Shown here in pieces: positions 12,152-22,933 of a stretch of 64,000 nucleotides of DNA. The stretch comes from Nepenthes gracilis. Its lineage: Eukaryota > Streptophyta > Magnoliopsida > Caryophyllales > Nepenthaceae. The notes beneath the pieces are model-generated. The model was not told the DNA's origin and did not search any database. It saw only the letters and a program-made list of their open reading frames with translations. The stretch lies in NCBI GenBank assembly GCA_033239525.1, contig BSYO01000025.1, positions 15,334,188 to 15,398,187 of the forward strand, written 5' to 3'. The stretch's first letter is position 1. Every line of letters begins with the position of its first letter. The position numbers and the translations under genes are program-made.

Positions 12152-14513
12152 TTATACTGGACCAAATTAATATTAATTAGTCCATTTAAACATATAAATA
12201 ATCCTTTGACATAAACTTTACATTGATAACTCAACCGACCGATTAAAATAATATAAACCATACACATAATCCATATATGTGCCATGTTAATATGTGGCTT
12301 TGACATCGACCCAAATGTCTAATGTTAGACATTACATAAGGAATTATGCCTGCTTAAAATAAATATCAGAGTATATTAACTGTAGAATTAAATCCTAAAT
12401 CATAATCTGACAACCAACAACCCATCATCGAACAATCGAAATAATTATAAAAATTACTATAACATTAATCCATAATCTATTGTTCGGAAATTGAATCGTG
12501 ACAAAAATAACATCACTATATTCTAAACTAAATCTGTCCAAAATACTAAAATAATAGATTAAGATGTTCAAACTCATTCCAATACACTGGCTATTATCTG
12601 AAAGCCTTCATACGATGGTTAGATATATTAAACACTGTCTAGATACCATAATACATCATTTTAAACTATATAAATTTGTTTGGAAGCAATAAATCAACAA
12701 TAAATATAACATAAACTCAAATCTAAACTCTTTGAATCAACTAAATCAATCATTCTCGTCTATCCAGCAAGAATTCGTGTATCTCATCTGAAAGAGGTTA
12801 GTAAAATAGTAATGAGTGAGTCAAAAATTTAACAAGGTACTAGGTAATAATGAATATATATATCTTTTCTTTTAAAAATAAAATGGAAAGATTAATGTAT
12901 CAGATTTCAATGATATGTCATGAACTTCCATAATAAATACATGAACAACTTATGTAGAATTGAGATTATTCTTATCATATTCTTATTTTATTTAAATTAT
13001 CAAAACATGCTTAATTCTAATTTTTCTTAAAGACCAGGGCTAATAGGTATTATTAACTAAATGAGCAAATAATCGAAGCCTGGGTTGTGTATACTTCCAT
13101 ACAACCAAAAGCCATATGTTTCTATTAAAGACTCGAAAATGGATCATCTATATATCACTCTATAGATGATGAGTGCCAATTTTTACCGGTGGATAATAGG
13201 TTTGGATATCGATATACTACTGTAATATACCAAACTATATCATAATATACTATTCACTAAAATATAACTATAGTTTAATACTTATTCTTAGGAAAACTCT
13301 ACACTTCTTTTCATTATTCTTAATTTTCTCACTGTGGGAGAAAATGTTTATAATTCTTAATATAATTGTAGAATTTTTTGTCAAACATTCTTTAACTTCA
13401 TACATAAACTTTGTAAAACTTGGCCGTGCTAAATTTTGAAGTATGGAATGCTAAATTAGCAACTAAAAGTAGAAAATCCAGCAAAGATATATATTTGATA
13501 GTTTAAAGCATGTGGAGTTTTATGTATGAATTTAGCACATGCAAATGCTTAATTAAGCCATAAATTCAGCAAAGATTGAGCATGAGGGTGCAGAAACCAG
13601 CAACTCAATTAGTTTCATCAATTTTCAGTCTAAATAATCAACATGTAGGGCCAAATTTAATGAAATTTAGTACATGCAAGCAATTAATTTAAGTCCAAAA
13701 CATACTATGTCAAGGAGTACGAAATTCATCATGTGTAAGGCTATTAAATCATGAATTTAAGACATGTATATAGTTGAAATGTAATATTCAGAACATATAT
13801 ATATATATAACTTGAATTTATATATGAGTTTTATAAAATTTTATTATAAAATGATGAAAAACTAACATGCATGAAAAACATAAATATTATACTTTGAATT
13901 CGTGTCATGTATGAGTATTTGGATAAAAAATACTCAGAGAAATTAGCAAGAAATAGCAACAAAAGGAGAAAGCCTGAAAATACACTTGCCTTTACTTAAT
14001 TCTCATCCAAAATTAGTTTTGATCAACTTAATTTAAGCTTCTATGGCCTTCTCTCTCTCCTTCTCTCTCTTCTCCTTATCTCTCTTTCTCTTCTTTGGAG
14101 AACCTTTGAAAAATGATTGAAATAAACTTGAGTGGTATATTTATACATTAAGATGCTCGAGTGCCAATTTAGGCGTCCGTCGAATGCCACTCTACTGGTC
14201 TGCTATGCTCAAGCGCGGCTTAGGCGTGCATCAAGCACATAGCTACTGCCTTCGATCGCTCGAGCGTCCCTCGGGTACACATTGAGTGTAAATATTCTGC
14301 CAACTTACGCTCGTACACATATTAGGGGCACCTCAAGCACTAACCACGTGGGTTTTGATGGTTAGGCACGGGTTGGGCCTCCATCAAGTACCGAGTCATT
14401 CAGTCTAATTTTAATATTTTTGACCCAATTTTTTATATCCTTTGACTTAAATTTTAATTATATTAGTTTAATTAATTTTAGATTATCATTAATCAAAGAC
14501 TTGGGTTTTACAA
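12152..14513 (-). mobile_element. Solo LTR, Tekay/Del-type, reverse orientation (2.4 kb)
   Basis: Read on the minus strand it begins TGTAAAACCCAAGTC (from 14512), followed by an AT-rich block with AATTAAACTAATATAATT and a CG-rich block. This is the same layout as the LTR at 19383-22915. Its far end also resembles 22700-22860. AACTT flanks both sides (12147-12151 and 14514-14518), and joining these restores the frame of the antisense gene. The exact left end is uncertain by about six bases, because TG occurs at 12158 rather than 12152. Confidence 0.72.
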
Positions 14514-14877
14514 AACTTTCTAGTTATTGTTACTAATGTTGTTTTTCCTCATATTGAATTTTCATTCAACACATTCTTTATTTGCTAGCTAGGCAAAGTT
14601 GCCATTTATATTGGGTTTGGTTGGACCTTGGTCCATTAACCTTATTTGATTGATAGTAATCATTCCTATGGGAAGGTGTCGTAACACTTATATTGAGAAA
14701 ATCTTCTAAGGTTCTTATATTTTGATATTTGATTTGACCTCTTAAAAAGGAATAGGACTTTTCTCCTCAAGCTACGATTATCGGCGGCGTTTGATCGCTT
14801 TCTAGGTCATTAGGTTGCATTAACCAATGTCATAACCATGTCTTTGAACAGGCTATTTTAATAGGTGACGGTCGCAC

Positions 14878-15214
14878 CTGACTTAGGGTCAATTATGGTC
14901 GTTTAGATTTAAGCAGGTGCACACAAATAACAATTAATGTAATAAATTATTTATAATTTTAATGTTATTAATTTGATTAAGTATATCATAGAAGCACCTA
15001 ATATTTTGTGTACAAAACATACCTCTATTACTGGTAATACGTTGTGTGCAAAACATAACTGACTTAGGGTCAGTTATGGTCGTTTAGATTTAAGCAAGTA
15101 CACACAAATGAACAATTAACGTAATAAATTATTTATAATTTTATTATTATTAATATGATTAAGTACATCATAGAAGAACCTAATATGTTGTGCACAAAAC
15201 ATACCTCTATTTCA
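14878..15214. repeat. 181-bp tandem direct duplication
   Basis: CTGACTTAGGGTCA at 14878 recurs at 15059. Both are followed by GGTCGTTTAGATTTAAGCA, an AT-rich block and a block ending AAAACATACCTCTATT. It sits just 3' of the minus-strand integrase end, where TAT elements often carry tandem repeats. Confidence 0.85.
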
Positions 15215-15234
15215 TTCGGGCTTAAAAATAAGCT

Positions 15235-15720
15235 TACTAGTGATATTTCTTGAGGTGTAGGGCATTTTATGCCCATGGGACCAGTTTTAAATTTTTAATA
15301 TGTAGTTTATATACACCATTTCGAAGAATGGATGGAATTAGGAATGGTATTTTTCAATTTGGAAACAACTTATTTCTGTCGGTGATCTTACTTAAGACCT
15401 CCATATTCATTAAAACTAGGCCCCCTACTTGAAACTAGCGGGCCTTCACTTTTCTATTATAATACCGAGTGATTTGCTGTTGGTAGGCCGTTATTTGTAT
15501 TCTTGCTATGTCGTGAACTTTTTCGAATAGGTCTTGGTTTTGTATCAGAAATTGAGAGTTGTTATGTGAATTGAAACTTTCCACTCGAAAGTTGGGTAGT
15601 CCAATATCTATTGGAATGATTCTCTCTATCCCATAACACTGATGGAATTGTGTTTCTCAAGCTGGCTCCTTAGGGGCTTTCTAGTATATTAGAGTTCGAC
15701 CCATATACACAATCCCGTAC
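15235..15720 (-). pseudogene. TAT-lineage integrase C-terminal fragment
   Basis: The minus-strand translation includes YGIERIIPIDIGLPNFRVE, then ITRYYNRKVKAR, then RNGVYKLHIKNLKLVPWA and NALHLKKYH. These match the end of integrase in plus-strand TAT pol at 60480-60900 (ARYYNKKVKARQFDVGDL). Stops within the frame disable it. The frame ends near 15235, giving the 3' end of pol. Confidence 0.8.
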
Positions 15721-16375
15721 AGCGAAACAAAACTAAACCCCCATCAACCGTCAGTTATTAAACTCGTTAGTATAAAAAATATAATAATGTATAATAATTT
15801 TTAACGTGAAAAATTCTCTTAAGAATGAGAGAAAAAAATTACGAGACGATACGTCCAAATAAATCTACTATACAAGTGTTGGTTATACAAACCTCATAAA
15901 TATAAGGATTTTGTGCTTTGTAACAAATAGACTAGACAATAATAAGTATAAGAGTAGAAATATGACCGATAAAAATATTCATTGAAGCTCTGAGAATAGC
16001 GTATTCCAGGTCGACGGAGACTGAAACATGATTTGATACTTTATTGGATGCTCAAATCTTCCTATTTTTCCTTTTCTTTCTTTCTCTTTCATTTTTTATT
16101 CAACTCAAGAATGATTACTTTAATAATTATTTGCTTGTCTCTAACATAAGAGTCAGACCCTTTTATATATAATTTCCACCTTAGGTTAATTAAGAAGAAA
16201 ATATAACTTTCTAATCAATGATATCTCCAAATTAGAATATAATTTATCAAAATCTTTTTTAATCAATGGTATCTTTAAATTAGAAAATAATCTCATTAAA
16301 ATCTTTCCTAATCAAATAGAATCAAATATCTTCTAATTTAAAATATTTATAATATCAGTATAATATTCATATGAT
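15721..16375 (-). other. Possible copia-type LTR remnant, no gene
   Basis: This is AT-rich noncoding DNA between two TAT integrase pieces. Read on the minus strand it starts TGAATATTATAC at about 16369, has a TATATAAAAGG motif near 16155-16165, then a pyrimidine- and A-rich tract, as in copia LTRs. No matching target duplication or second LTR was found, so this is weak inference. Confidence 0.35.
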
Positions 16376-17540
16376 CTCGTTCAAACTACCAAACAATACG
16401 TTAAATGGGTATGAACTCATACATAAGTGACTCACAACCCAATATAATAGGACCATAGTACTGATGGAAGCTCGTATATCCATGAGTCTCCTACACCTCC
16501 TAGTTTCATTTCTAGCCAATACAATAGGGTCTAATTTGTCACCTCCGTCGGTCCATTTGCTTGGGGATAAGAAACAGAGGTATAAATTAGCCTTATTTCT
16601 TGGCTTGTGTAGCATTTGGTGAATCTTTTTTCAGTGAATTGGGTTTCATTGCCTATTACTATGACTTCGGGTATCTCAAATCTGTAGACAAATGAATTTG
16701 GTTACATTCTACTCATTGATTCTTGCCAACGAGAAAGCCTCTACCCATTTTATGAAATATTTTATTACAACTATAATAAATTTTCTTTGCCCAATAGTAA
16801 TGGGAAATAAGGCTAATATGTTTAGCCGCCACTACCCAAATGGTTAAGGCGACTGTAAGGTCTAAAACTCGGTGTGAGGTTGATGAGAAATATAGTACCT
16901 TTGTCATGTGATCTTGAAAGCTTGATTTTTACCTCCTATATACGATTTGTAAATATTTAGGTGTACATCACTCAGCACATAGTCGGTTTCGGTTGTTATT
17001 AAGCACTGCATATAGGGGATTGAATATCCTCTCTGGTATAATTTTTCATCCAATGGGGTGTATAATCTCGTTATCCTCTTTATGCACCTAATGTCACGAA
17101 TCCGAATCAAGAGGTCAATTAAATAATTAATTAAAATTTAAATATTATTCTTATAAATCCCAAATCTAGGTATGACAAATCAAATACACAGAACCCTATA
17201 AATTGAAATCCATATAGGAACACATCAGACAACTGTCCTGACAAAAATATATGACCAACTCTACAAATAGTCATAAGGGGGAACAACCAATTAATATAAC
17301 AACTCATCTACATATTATCAAAATTTGACAACATTTGAATATACTGTTCCATGGCCTAAACCCAGCCAATCTAATAACCAAAATATAACCGATATAGATC
17401 CAACAAAATCAGAGTGGTATAATGCTCACCAAAGTATACGATGTTCCATCAGATCTCATCCATACTCCTTCAATATATCAAAACTATTTACTTTGAATGG
17501 ATAAAATAAAAGTATGGGTTTAAAATTCAACAAGTATCAT

Positions 17541-17561
17541 ATATATATATATATATATATT
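17541..17561. repeat. TA microsatellite
   Basis: About ten TA units inside the solo LTR. Confidence 0.9.
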
Positions 17562-17649
17562 ATGCCTAATAAATTAGAATGAGGATCCATAAATAGATTT
17601 CAAAACCGATAACAAATGTCTCCTCATTGGGAAAGGTGCCACAGATGTG

Positions 17650-18045
17650 ATACTGCGCCACAGAGACAGTGGTTAATAACAGATAGCCAAGGATAGGGCC
17701 TCATCACAGATACAATAGTTAATAACAGATAGCCATAGATAAAGCTTCACTACAAATATGACGGTTAATAACAAATAGCTACAAATAGGGCCTCGCTATA
17801 AAGACTATTAATAACAAATAGTCACAGATAGGACTTTGCTATAGAGACGGCGGTTAATAAAGATAGCCACAAATAAGGTTTTACCACAGAAATGACAGTT
17901 AATAACAAATAGCCAATCAAATAAAATGCCCAATCAAATCAAATACCCAAACAAATTAGATGCACAATCAAATCGGATACCCCATCAAATTGGATGCCCC
18001 AAACAAATCAGATGCCTAATCGGATCATGATTGAATTGGATAGCC
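17650..18045. repeat. Two adjoining tandem arrays (about 45-bp and about 19-bp units)
   Basis: GTTAATAACA-type cores fall at about 17673, 17719, 17765, 17808, 17853 and 17899, giving six degenerate units of 43-46 bp. The following stretch to about 18045 is built of roughly 19-bp units with the theme AATCAAAT followed by GATGCCC. Both lie within the reverse solo LTR. Confidence 0.85.
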
Positions 18046-19490
18046 AAATAATCAAATCGCATGAGCAATATATCAAAAACCAGATTAATACCATAAATAG
18101 ATAACTTAAAGTCTGGATCAAAACATGCATTCCAAGTCAACTGTACAAGATATGCCAAATCCCTTATCGTATAAATAGGCTAATATATAAGCCTATATAT
18201 AGTCCAAACGCTCTTTGGAGCTTTATGAAATAATAAAATCTTTCAAAATCACAGAACTCAAATAAAAATCCCCCAAATTGATCGATGATTCATACATAAA
18301 ATATCAGAATAAATAAATAGGGTGTTTAAAAATAATATGCACATAAATAAAATATTAAAATAGTAATCAAAATATATCAAATGTTAAATCAAACCAAAGA
18401 TATGGGTTATAGATATTTGTTTTTGACTTTATATCAAGTAAATCAAGCAAAAGGATGCTCCGAAGTATCCAATCATACTTTTCTCTCTCCTTAGCCATGC
18501 GTGTCCTTCTTCCCACTCGCTGCTGCCTCCCGCACACCGCTACCTCTTTGTCTTCCCCATGCTCTCTCTCTCTTTCTCCCTTCCTCTTCTCTCTCCTCCT
18601 CTACTTCTCCCTCTCTCTCCCTCTCTCCTTCTCTTTGCTCTGGGTACGAGTGAGCTCCCAATTACCTAACAACCATTTTTTACCAATTTTTTTCAAAATC
18701 GGCACATGTAAGCAAAGAATCGACATCATCGGAGAAAAAGAAAGGATTTACTTACCTCAATTTCATGCATCTCATCCGGCGATGGCAGCGGCTTCCTCCT
18801 TCAGCTCGTGATTTCCTTTCTACACTCACACCGCTACATTTCTTAACTGGCGATGGTGGTGACGCCAGCGCCTCCTCACTGCTTGCACTCTCGCCTGCCT
18901 CCCCCTTTGTCAACGACTAGCCGTCATGCCTTCGTCTCTCTCTCCTTCCTCTTCTCTTCCTTCTTCTTTCTTTCTTTTCCTCCTCTCCTCTACCCGACGC
19001 CGCATTGCCTTCCCTTTTTATTATTTTATTATTTTTTAATAATAATAATTATTCTTTTTATTGTTATTATTATCATATTTTTATTTCTTTCTTTTATTAT
19101 CCAACCAGACACGCCTCAGGCACATGCCCACTAGAATTCAGTGTTTAGGAGCCTCTCGAGTGCATTTTCGGTACTAACCTTATTAATTCGAATATCTTTT
19201 AAAATTTTACTATATATATATATATATTCTTCACCTCCAAATTATCAAAAATAATAAATACACTAAAAATAAAAATTTTTACCTAAAATAAATCAAACAA
19301 AAATTTAGGATATTACACCTAGCTTCTTCCAAGTTCTCGGTAGAAGTCCCTTTTCAAGATACCTTCACTAAGGAGTCATCCATATAAGGCCCAAGTCCTT
19401 AATTTATGATAATTATGATTAATTATACTAATATAATTAAAATTAAAATTAAATAATGTAAAAAAATAGGTCAAAAGTCGACATTAGATC

Positions 19491-20817
19491 TGATGCATCA
19501 TAGTTCTTGAGTTGTGGTACAGATTAGGTAGCCTCCTAATCTTTCATTATGGGTCAAATTGGGGCGGGTTTGATTTCTATTACTGTTAACCTGGATCCTG
19601 TATACCACAAATTATAAATAAGAAGTCAAAAGATTAGTAGAATTCACTCTCCGATTTATCCTCTGACGCTCAAATAAGAAATTTTTTCAATGAAATAGAA
19701 AGATGCAAGGAGGATGGTAAATAATATAAAATTGCACATGAGTGGGGATGTGAGAGGAGGACTGACTCCTATAGATACACCCAATTGAAGGACAGCATGA
19801 ACATGTGCCCGACTAAGGGGCGACTCACTATGGCACACTCAGAACGAAGTGGCTTACTATCGATGCACTTGTAGAGAGTGGCTCACTGGGTGAAGAACTG
19901 AGCTTCCAGGATGCACCCAACTGAGGGGCGACCTACTATCGGTACACTCAATAAGGAGTGGCTCACAAGGGATGCACTCGTGAGGAGTGGCTCACTATGC
20001 AGGGGACTAAGCTCTTGGGGTGCACTTAGCTGAGGGACGGTTTGAAGGCACGCCCGATTGAGGGGTGGCTCACTATCGGCATACTCAGTAGGGAGTGGCT
20101 CACTAGGCGGTTCACTAGGTTTGTGAGAGAGTTGTGCTGGGCAAGAGGGATTGGTTCTTTGCAGACACTTGGGTCTCGTCTGCGGGTGTTTACCCATTCA
20201 GGACAGCTCCCTTCTAGGTGATGCTCTCCCTTGAGAGTTGCTCTGGAGGGAGTCATTGTTCTTTACTCTTTCCTTTCGTGGGTTGCTCTCTCCTTTGTAG
20301 GGTCTACTTTCCACCAGAATCTTCCTCCCCCTCCTTTTCCTTCTCCTTCCGCCTTTTTTCCTTGAAGGGTGAAGGAGTGTAATGCTTTTTGGAGGAAACT
20401 TTGGCACTAAGGTAGTTGATAGGTGTCCTACTATGATTCATCGGTTGTTGGGGTATTGATAGGAGCCACCGTGTCAAATGTTGCCTTGCTGTGATAAGGT
20501 GGCCTTGAGTGATCCCCTGGTGCAATTGTCAAACGGTTTCAGCCGACGCTCTGAGCACGCGTGCTTTGATCACTTTGTTGGTTGCCTACCCAAGGGCCCT
20601 TCGGATTGCCTAATCTGGTAGACTATCGGTTGGGCCGTTGACGTTTGTATTCTTGGACCCATAGCTCAATGGGCCTCGCTCTGGTTGCCACTATGGCCCT
20701 TGGGCTGGGTCGGATGGATCTTATTATTGAGGTTGGACCTACAGCTTGTTGGGCCCCTTGTCACATTGATGATTGGGCTTGGATCTGTGCCAGCCCAGGA
20801 TGTTACTGGACCCATCA
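19491..20817 (+). mobile_element. Solo LTR (1.3 kb), TAT-like, nested in the chromovirus 5' LTR
   Basis: It begins TGATGCATCATAG and ends GGACCCATCA, with perfect AGATC duplications at 19486-19490 and 20818-20822. It is absent from the matching place in the 3' LTR. Its ends resemble the TAT 5' LTR at 54244-55347, which starts TGATGG and ends GGACTCATCA. No coding content was recognised. Confidence 0.8.
19775..20115. repeat. Degenerate tandem repeats with GAGTGGCTCACTA theme
   Basis: The GGAGTGGCTCAC motif recurs many times, alternating with GATGCACTC-like motifs. Longer units of about 105-135 bp start near 19775, 19909 and 20015. The array lies within the solo LTR. Confidence 0.75.
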
Positions 20818-22922
20818 AGATCGAATGATTCGGTGCTTGAAGAAGGCTTGACTGGCACATAAGTGCCAAAAGCCGTGGGGTTAGTGCCTGAAGCTCACTC
20901 GAGGAAGCTCAAGTACTTGTTGGCAGAATGTAACCACTCGAGACATGCTCGACTAGTGGTTGAGCGCTACAGTCCAGAACCTCAATACTCAACGTGCACC
21001 TGACCCGACGCTCGTGTGCCACTCTGTATATAAGTGGACACACGACCTATTTTCTATTATTTTCTTACGAGATTTGGGAGATGAAAAAGAAACAGATGAG
21101 GAAAAGAGAGAGAAGGAGACAGAGGAGGCCATAGAAGCTTAAATTTTGATAATTTGAAGTCAAGGCAAATGCCTACTGAGCTTTTCTTCTCTTGTTGTTA
21201 TTTTTTTCTAAATTCTCTGAGTATTTCTTATTCTAATACTCATACATGATATAAATTTAAAATTATGATATTTATATTTAGCATGTATGTATATTTTTTT
21301 TTATTTTGTTGTAAAAATATAGGAAAATAATGTCTAAACTTAAGTACATAGTATAATTTAGTTATTATCTACAAATGCTCTCCCATACATGTCTAAAAAT
21401 TTGATATTATACTTTTGTATGTCTGGAATTTATACTCAATATTCTTACATGACTATAAAGTGTTGAATATAAGTATCTGCATATTAAATTATACACTACA
21501 TGTTCAAAAATCCAATAGAATATTCTGCATGGTTGCTTATTTCTACATTATACTAAATTTTTTGGAATTGTAATGCTAAAATTATATTTTATTCTTTAAA
21601 ATCTATCATGGCTAAGTTTCTGAAAAGGTTTTAAATATGAATGGACAAACTTTTAAAAGAAAACATTACAATTATATCAAGAATTATGATCGTTTTCTTT
21701 AGGATTGAGAAAATTAAGAAATATAAAGAAAAATATAAAATTTTTCTAAAAATATGTATTGGACCATTGTTAAATTGTAATGAGTAGAAAATTATGGCAT
21801 ATCTTAGTATATTATAGTGGTATTTCAAGATTTGAACATATCATCTACGAGTGAAAGCGACATTCTTCCGTATCTACGGGGTTATATGTATAATAGCTTA
21901 CTTACAAGTACCAAATAATTGCATACAACCTTTGATTGTGTGAAAATAAATATAACCCAAGTTTTGATTATCTACTCCTTTAGTTAGTAAAGCTTACTGA
22001 CCATTGGTCTCTAAAAAATTCAAATTTTAGCATATTTAGATGATAAGAAATGAATAAGAGCATGATAAGAATTATAGAAATGCATAAATTGAATTTCATG
22101 GACAAGTAATATGAAAAACTCATATCATTATATCAAATCATAATCTATTATCCTTTCAATATATTTTACATATAAATTGTATATGATCATTTGATTAATT
22201 ATATGCCTTGCTAAATTTTTAGCTCATTTATTACTCTATTTTATTAACTCCTTCAAATGAGATGTACGGATACTTGTTGAATGAACAGAAATGAAGAACG
22301 ATTGTGTTGCAGAGTTTATAATATGAGATTATATAATGTTTAATGTTTATAGACGGTTTAAAATATTTAAAATGTTGTATTATGGCTTTTAGATAATAGT
22401 TAATGTATCATGTTGAATTTCAGACAACTTTAAGGTGTTGTTTGATTTTTCAGACAATTTTAGAATATGATTAATGATGTATTTTAGTTTAAATTAAGAT
22501 TTCGAATAGCTATAGTTGATGTTCTAAGTATTTAGATTATGTTTATGTATGCAAAATGTCATGAGTTCTCAAATATAGTCATGTTTTATCTGATTTAAGT
22601 TATAAGTTGTTAGTTTGTTTGACAGATATATCAATTGTTATCAGAATATGTTGTGGTTTAATTTTCATATTCTGCATACTTTGATTATTGATGACAAATA
22701 TAACTCTTTATGTAAAGTCTAACGTCACGGTTGGGTCAGTGACGGAACTACATAAAACGTGGCACTAAATTTGGATCCTGTGTATGGCTTTTTTATTTCA
22801 TCATGATTGGTTGAGGATCAACGTGAAGTTCATATCTAAATGTTATTAAATAATAATTTTGTTAATTAATTATTGGTTAAATGTTAATTATGGAATTAAA
22901 ATTTAGGACACGACAATCAAAG

Positions 22923-22933
22923 TAGTATCAGAG
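22923..22933 (+). other. Primer-binding site of the chromovirus
   Basis: TAGTATCAGAG differs by one base from the initiator-Met-tRNA site TGGTATCAGAG. It lies seven bases after the LTR end. Confidence 0.8.

Larger units (their letters stand above)
8300..14588 (+). pseudogene. Antisense spliced gene of the minus-strand TAT element, broken by two solo LTRs
   Basis: A plus-strand frame can be followed through 8300-8708, 11314-12151 and 14514-14588 once the two solo LTRs are set aside. It runs in frame across both insertion points. The first part is acidic and serine-rich (PYVSSSDDYDRTIDEDYDE). The middle has NEETTEDLFAVILE. A GT-AG intron is visible at 11619-11700 (donor AATAAG/GTATTG, acceptor TTTGACAG). 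The second exon is coiled-coil-like (YTDLAVLREMEIQVEA). It ends at a TAG at 14586. Several in-frame stops and shifts disable it. The position, downstream of integrase and on the opposite strand, and the layout match the gene at 61777-63050 in the other TAT element. The function of this protein is unknown to me. Confidence 0.65.
17092..19317 (-). mobile_element. Solo LTR, Tekay/Del-type, reverse orientation (2.2 kb)
   Basis: On the minus strand it begins TGTAATATCCTAAATT at 19317 and ends GATTCGTGACA at 17092. The flanks are CCTAA (17087-17091) and CCTAG (19318-19322), a near-perfect duplication. It interrupts the TAT integrase reading frame. The pyrimidine-rich block at 18470-19010 is the LTR's purine-rich leader seen from the other strand, and its short open frames are not genes. 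Confidence 0.78.
16376..19382 (-). pseudogene. TAT-lineage pol fragment (RNase H to integrase junction and integrase core), split by a solo LTR
   Basis: On the minus strand 19382-19323 gives a stretch ending near YLEKGLLP. It continues after the solo LTR at 17091 with LDEKLYQRGYSIPYMQC, then YIGGKNQAFKIT, then ETQFTEKRFTKCYTSQEIRLIYTSV and ELPSVLWSY. This is the zinc-binding and catalytic part of integrase as seen at 59660-60450. Multiple stops occur. Its C-terminal end repeats part of the content of 15235-15720, so these are probably remains of two TAT copies, not one. Confidence 0.75.
19383..22915 (+). repeat. 5' LTR of the chromovirus, with nested solo LTR
   Basis: It starts TATAAGGCCC (a mutated TGTAAGGCC) and ends GGACACGACA. 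It matches 34516-36293 closely, apart from the insertion at 19491-20817. Shared landmarks are GGAATGTAACCACTC-like and CAGTCCAGAACCT blocks and the AT-rich second half. The tail 22464-22915 has no counterpart at 36293. Confidence 0.85.

Noticed and set aside
18455..19134. Ser/Leu- and Phe-rich plus-strand open frames that look membrane-like
   Set aside because: They are translations of a CT-rich tract, the antisense of the purine-rich leader of a reverse-oriented LTR.
20026..20525. Overlapping minus-strand open frames of 70-104 codons
   Set aside because: They fall in the solo LTR and its tandem array. The repeats cause the long frames and no domain is visible.
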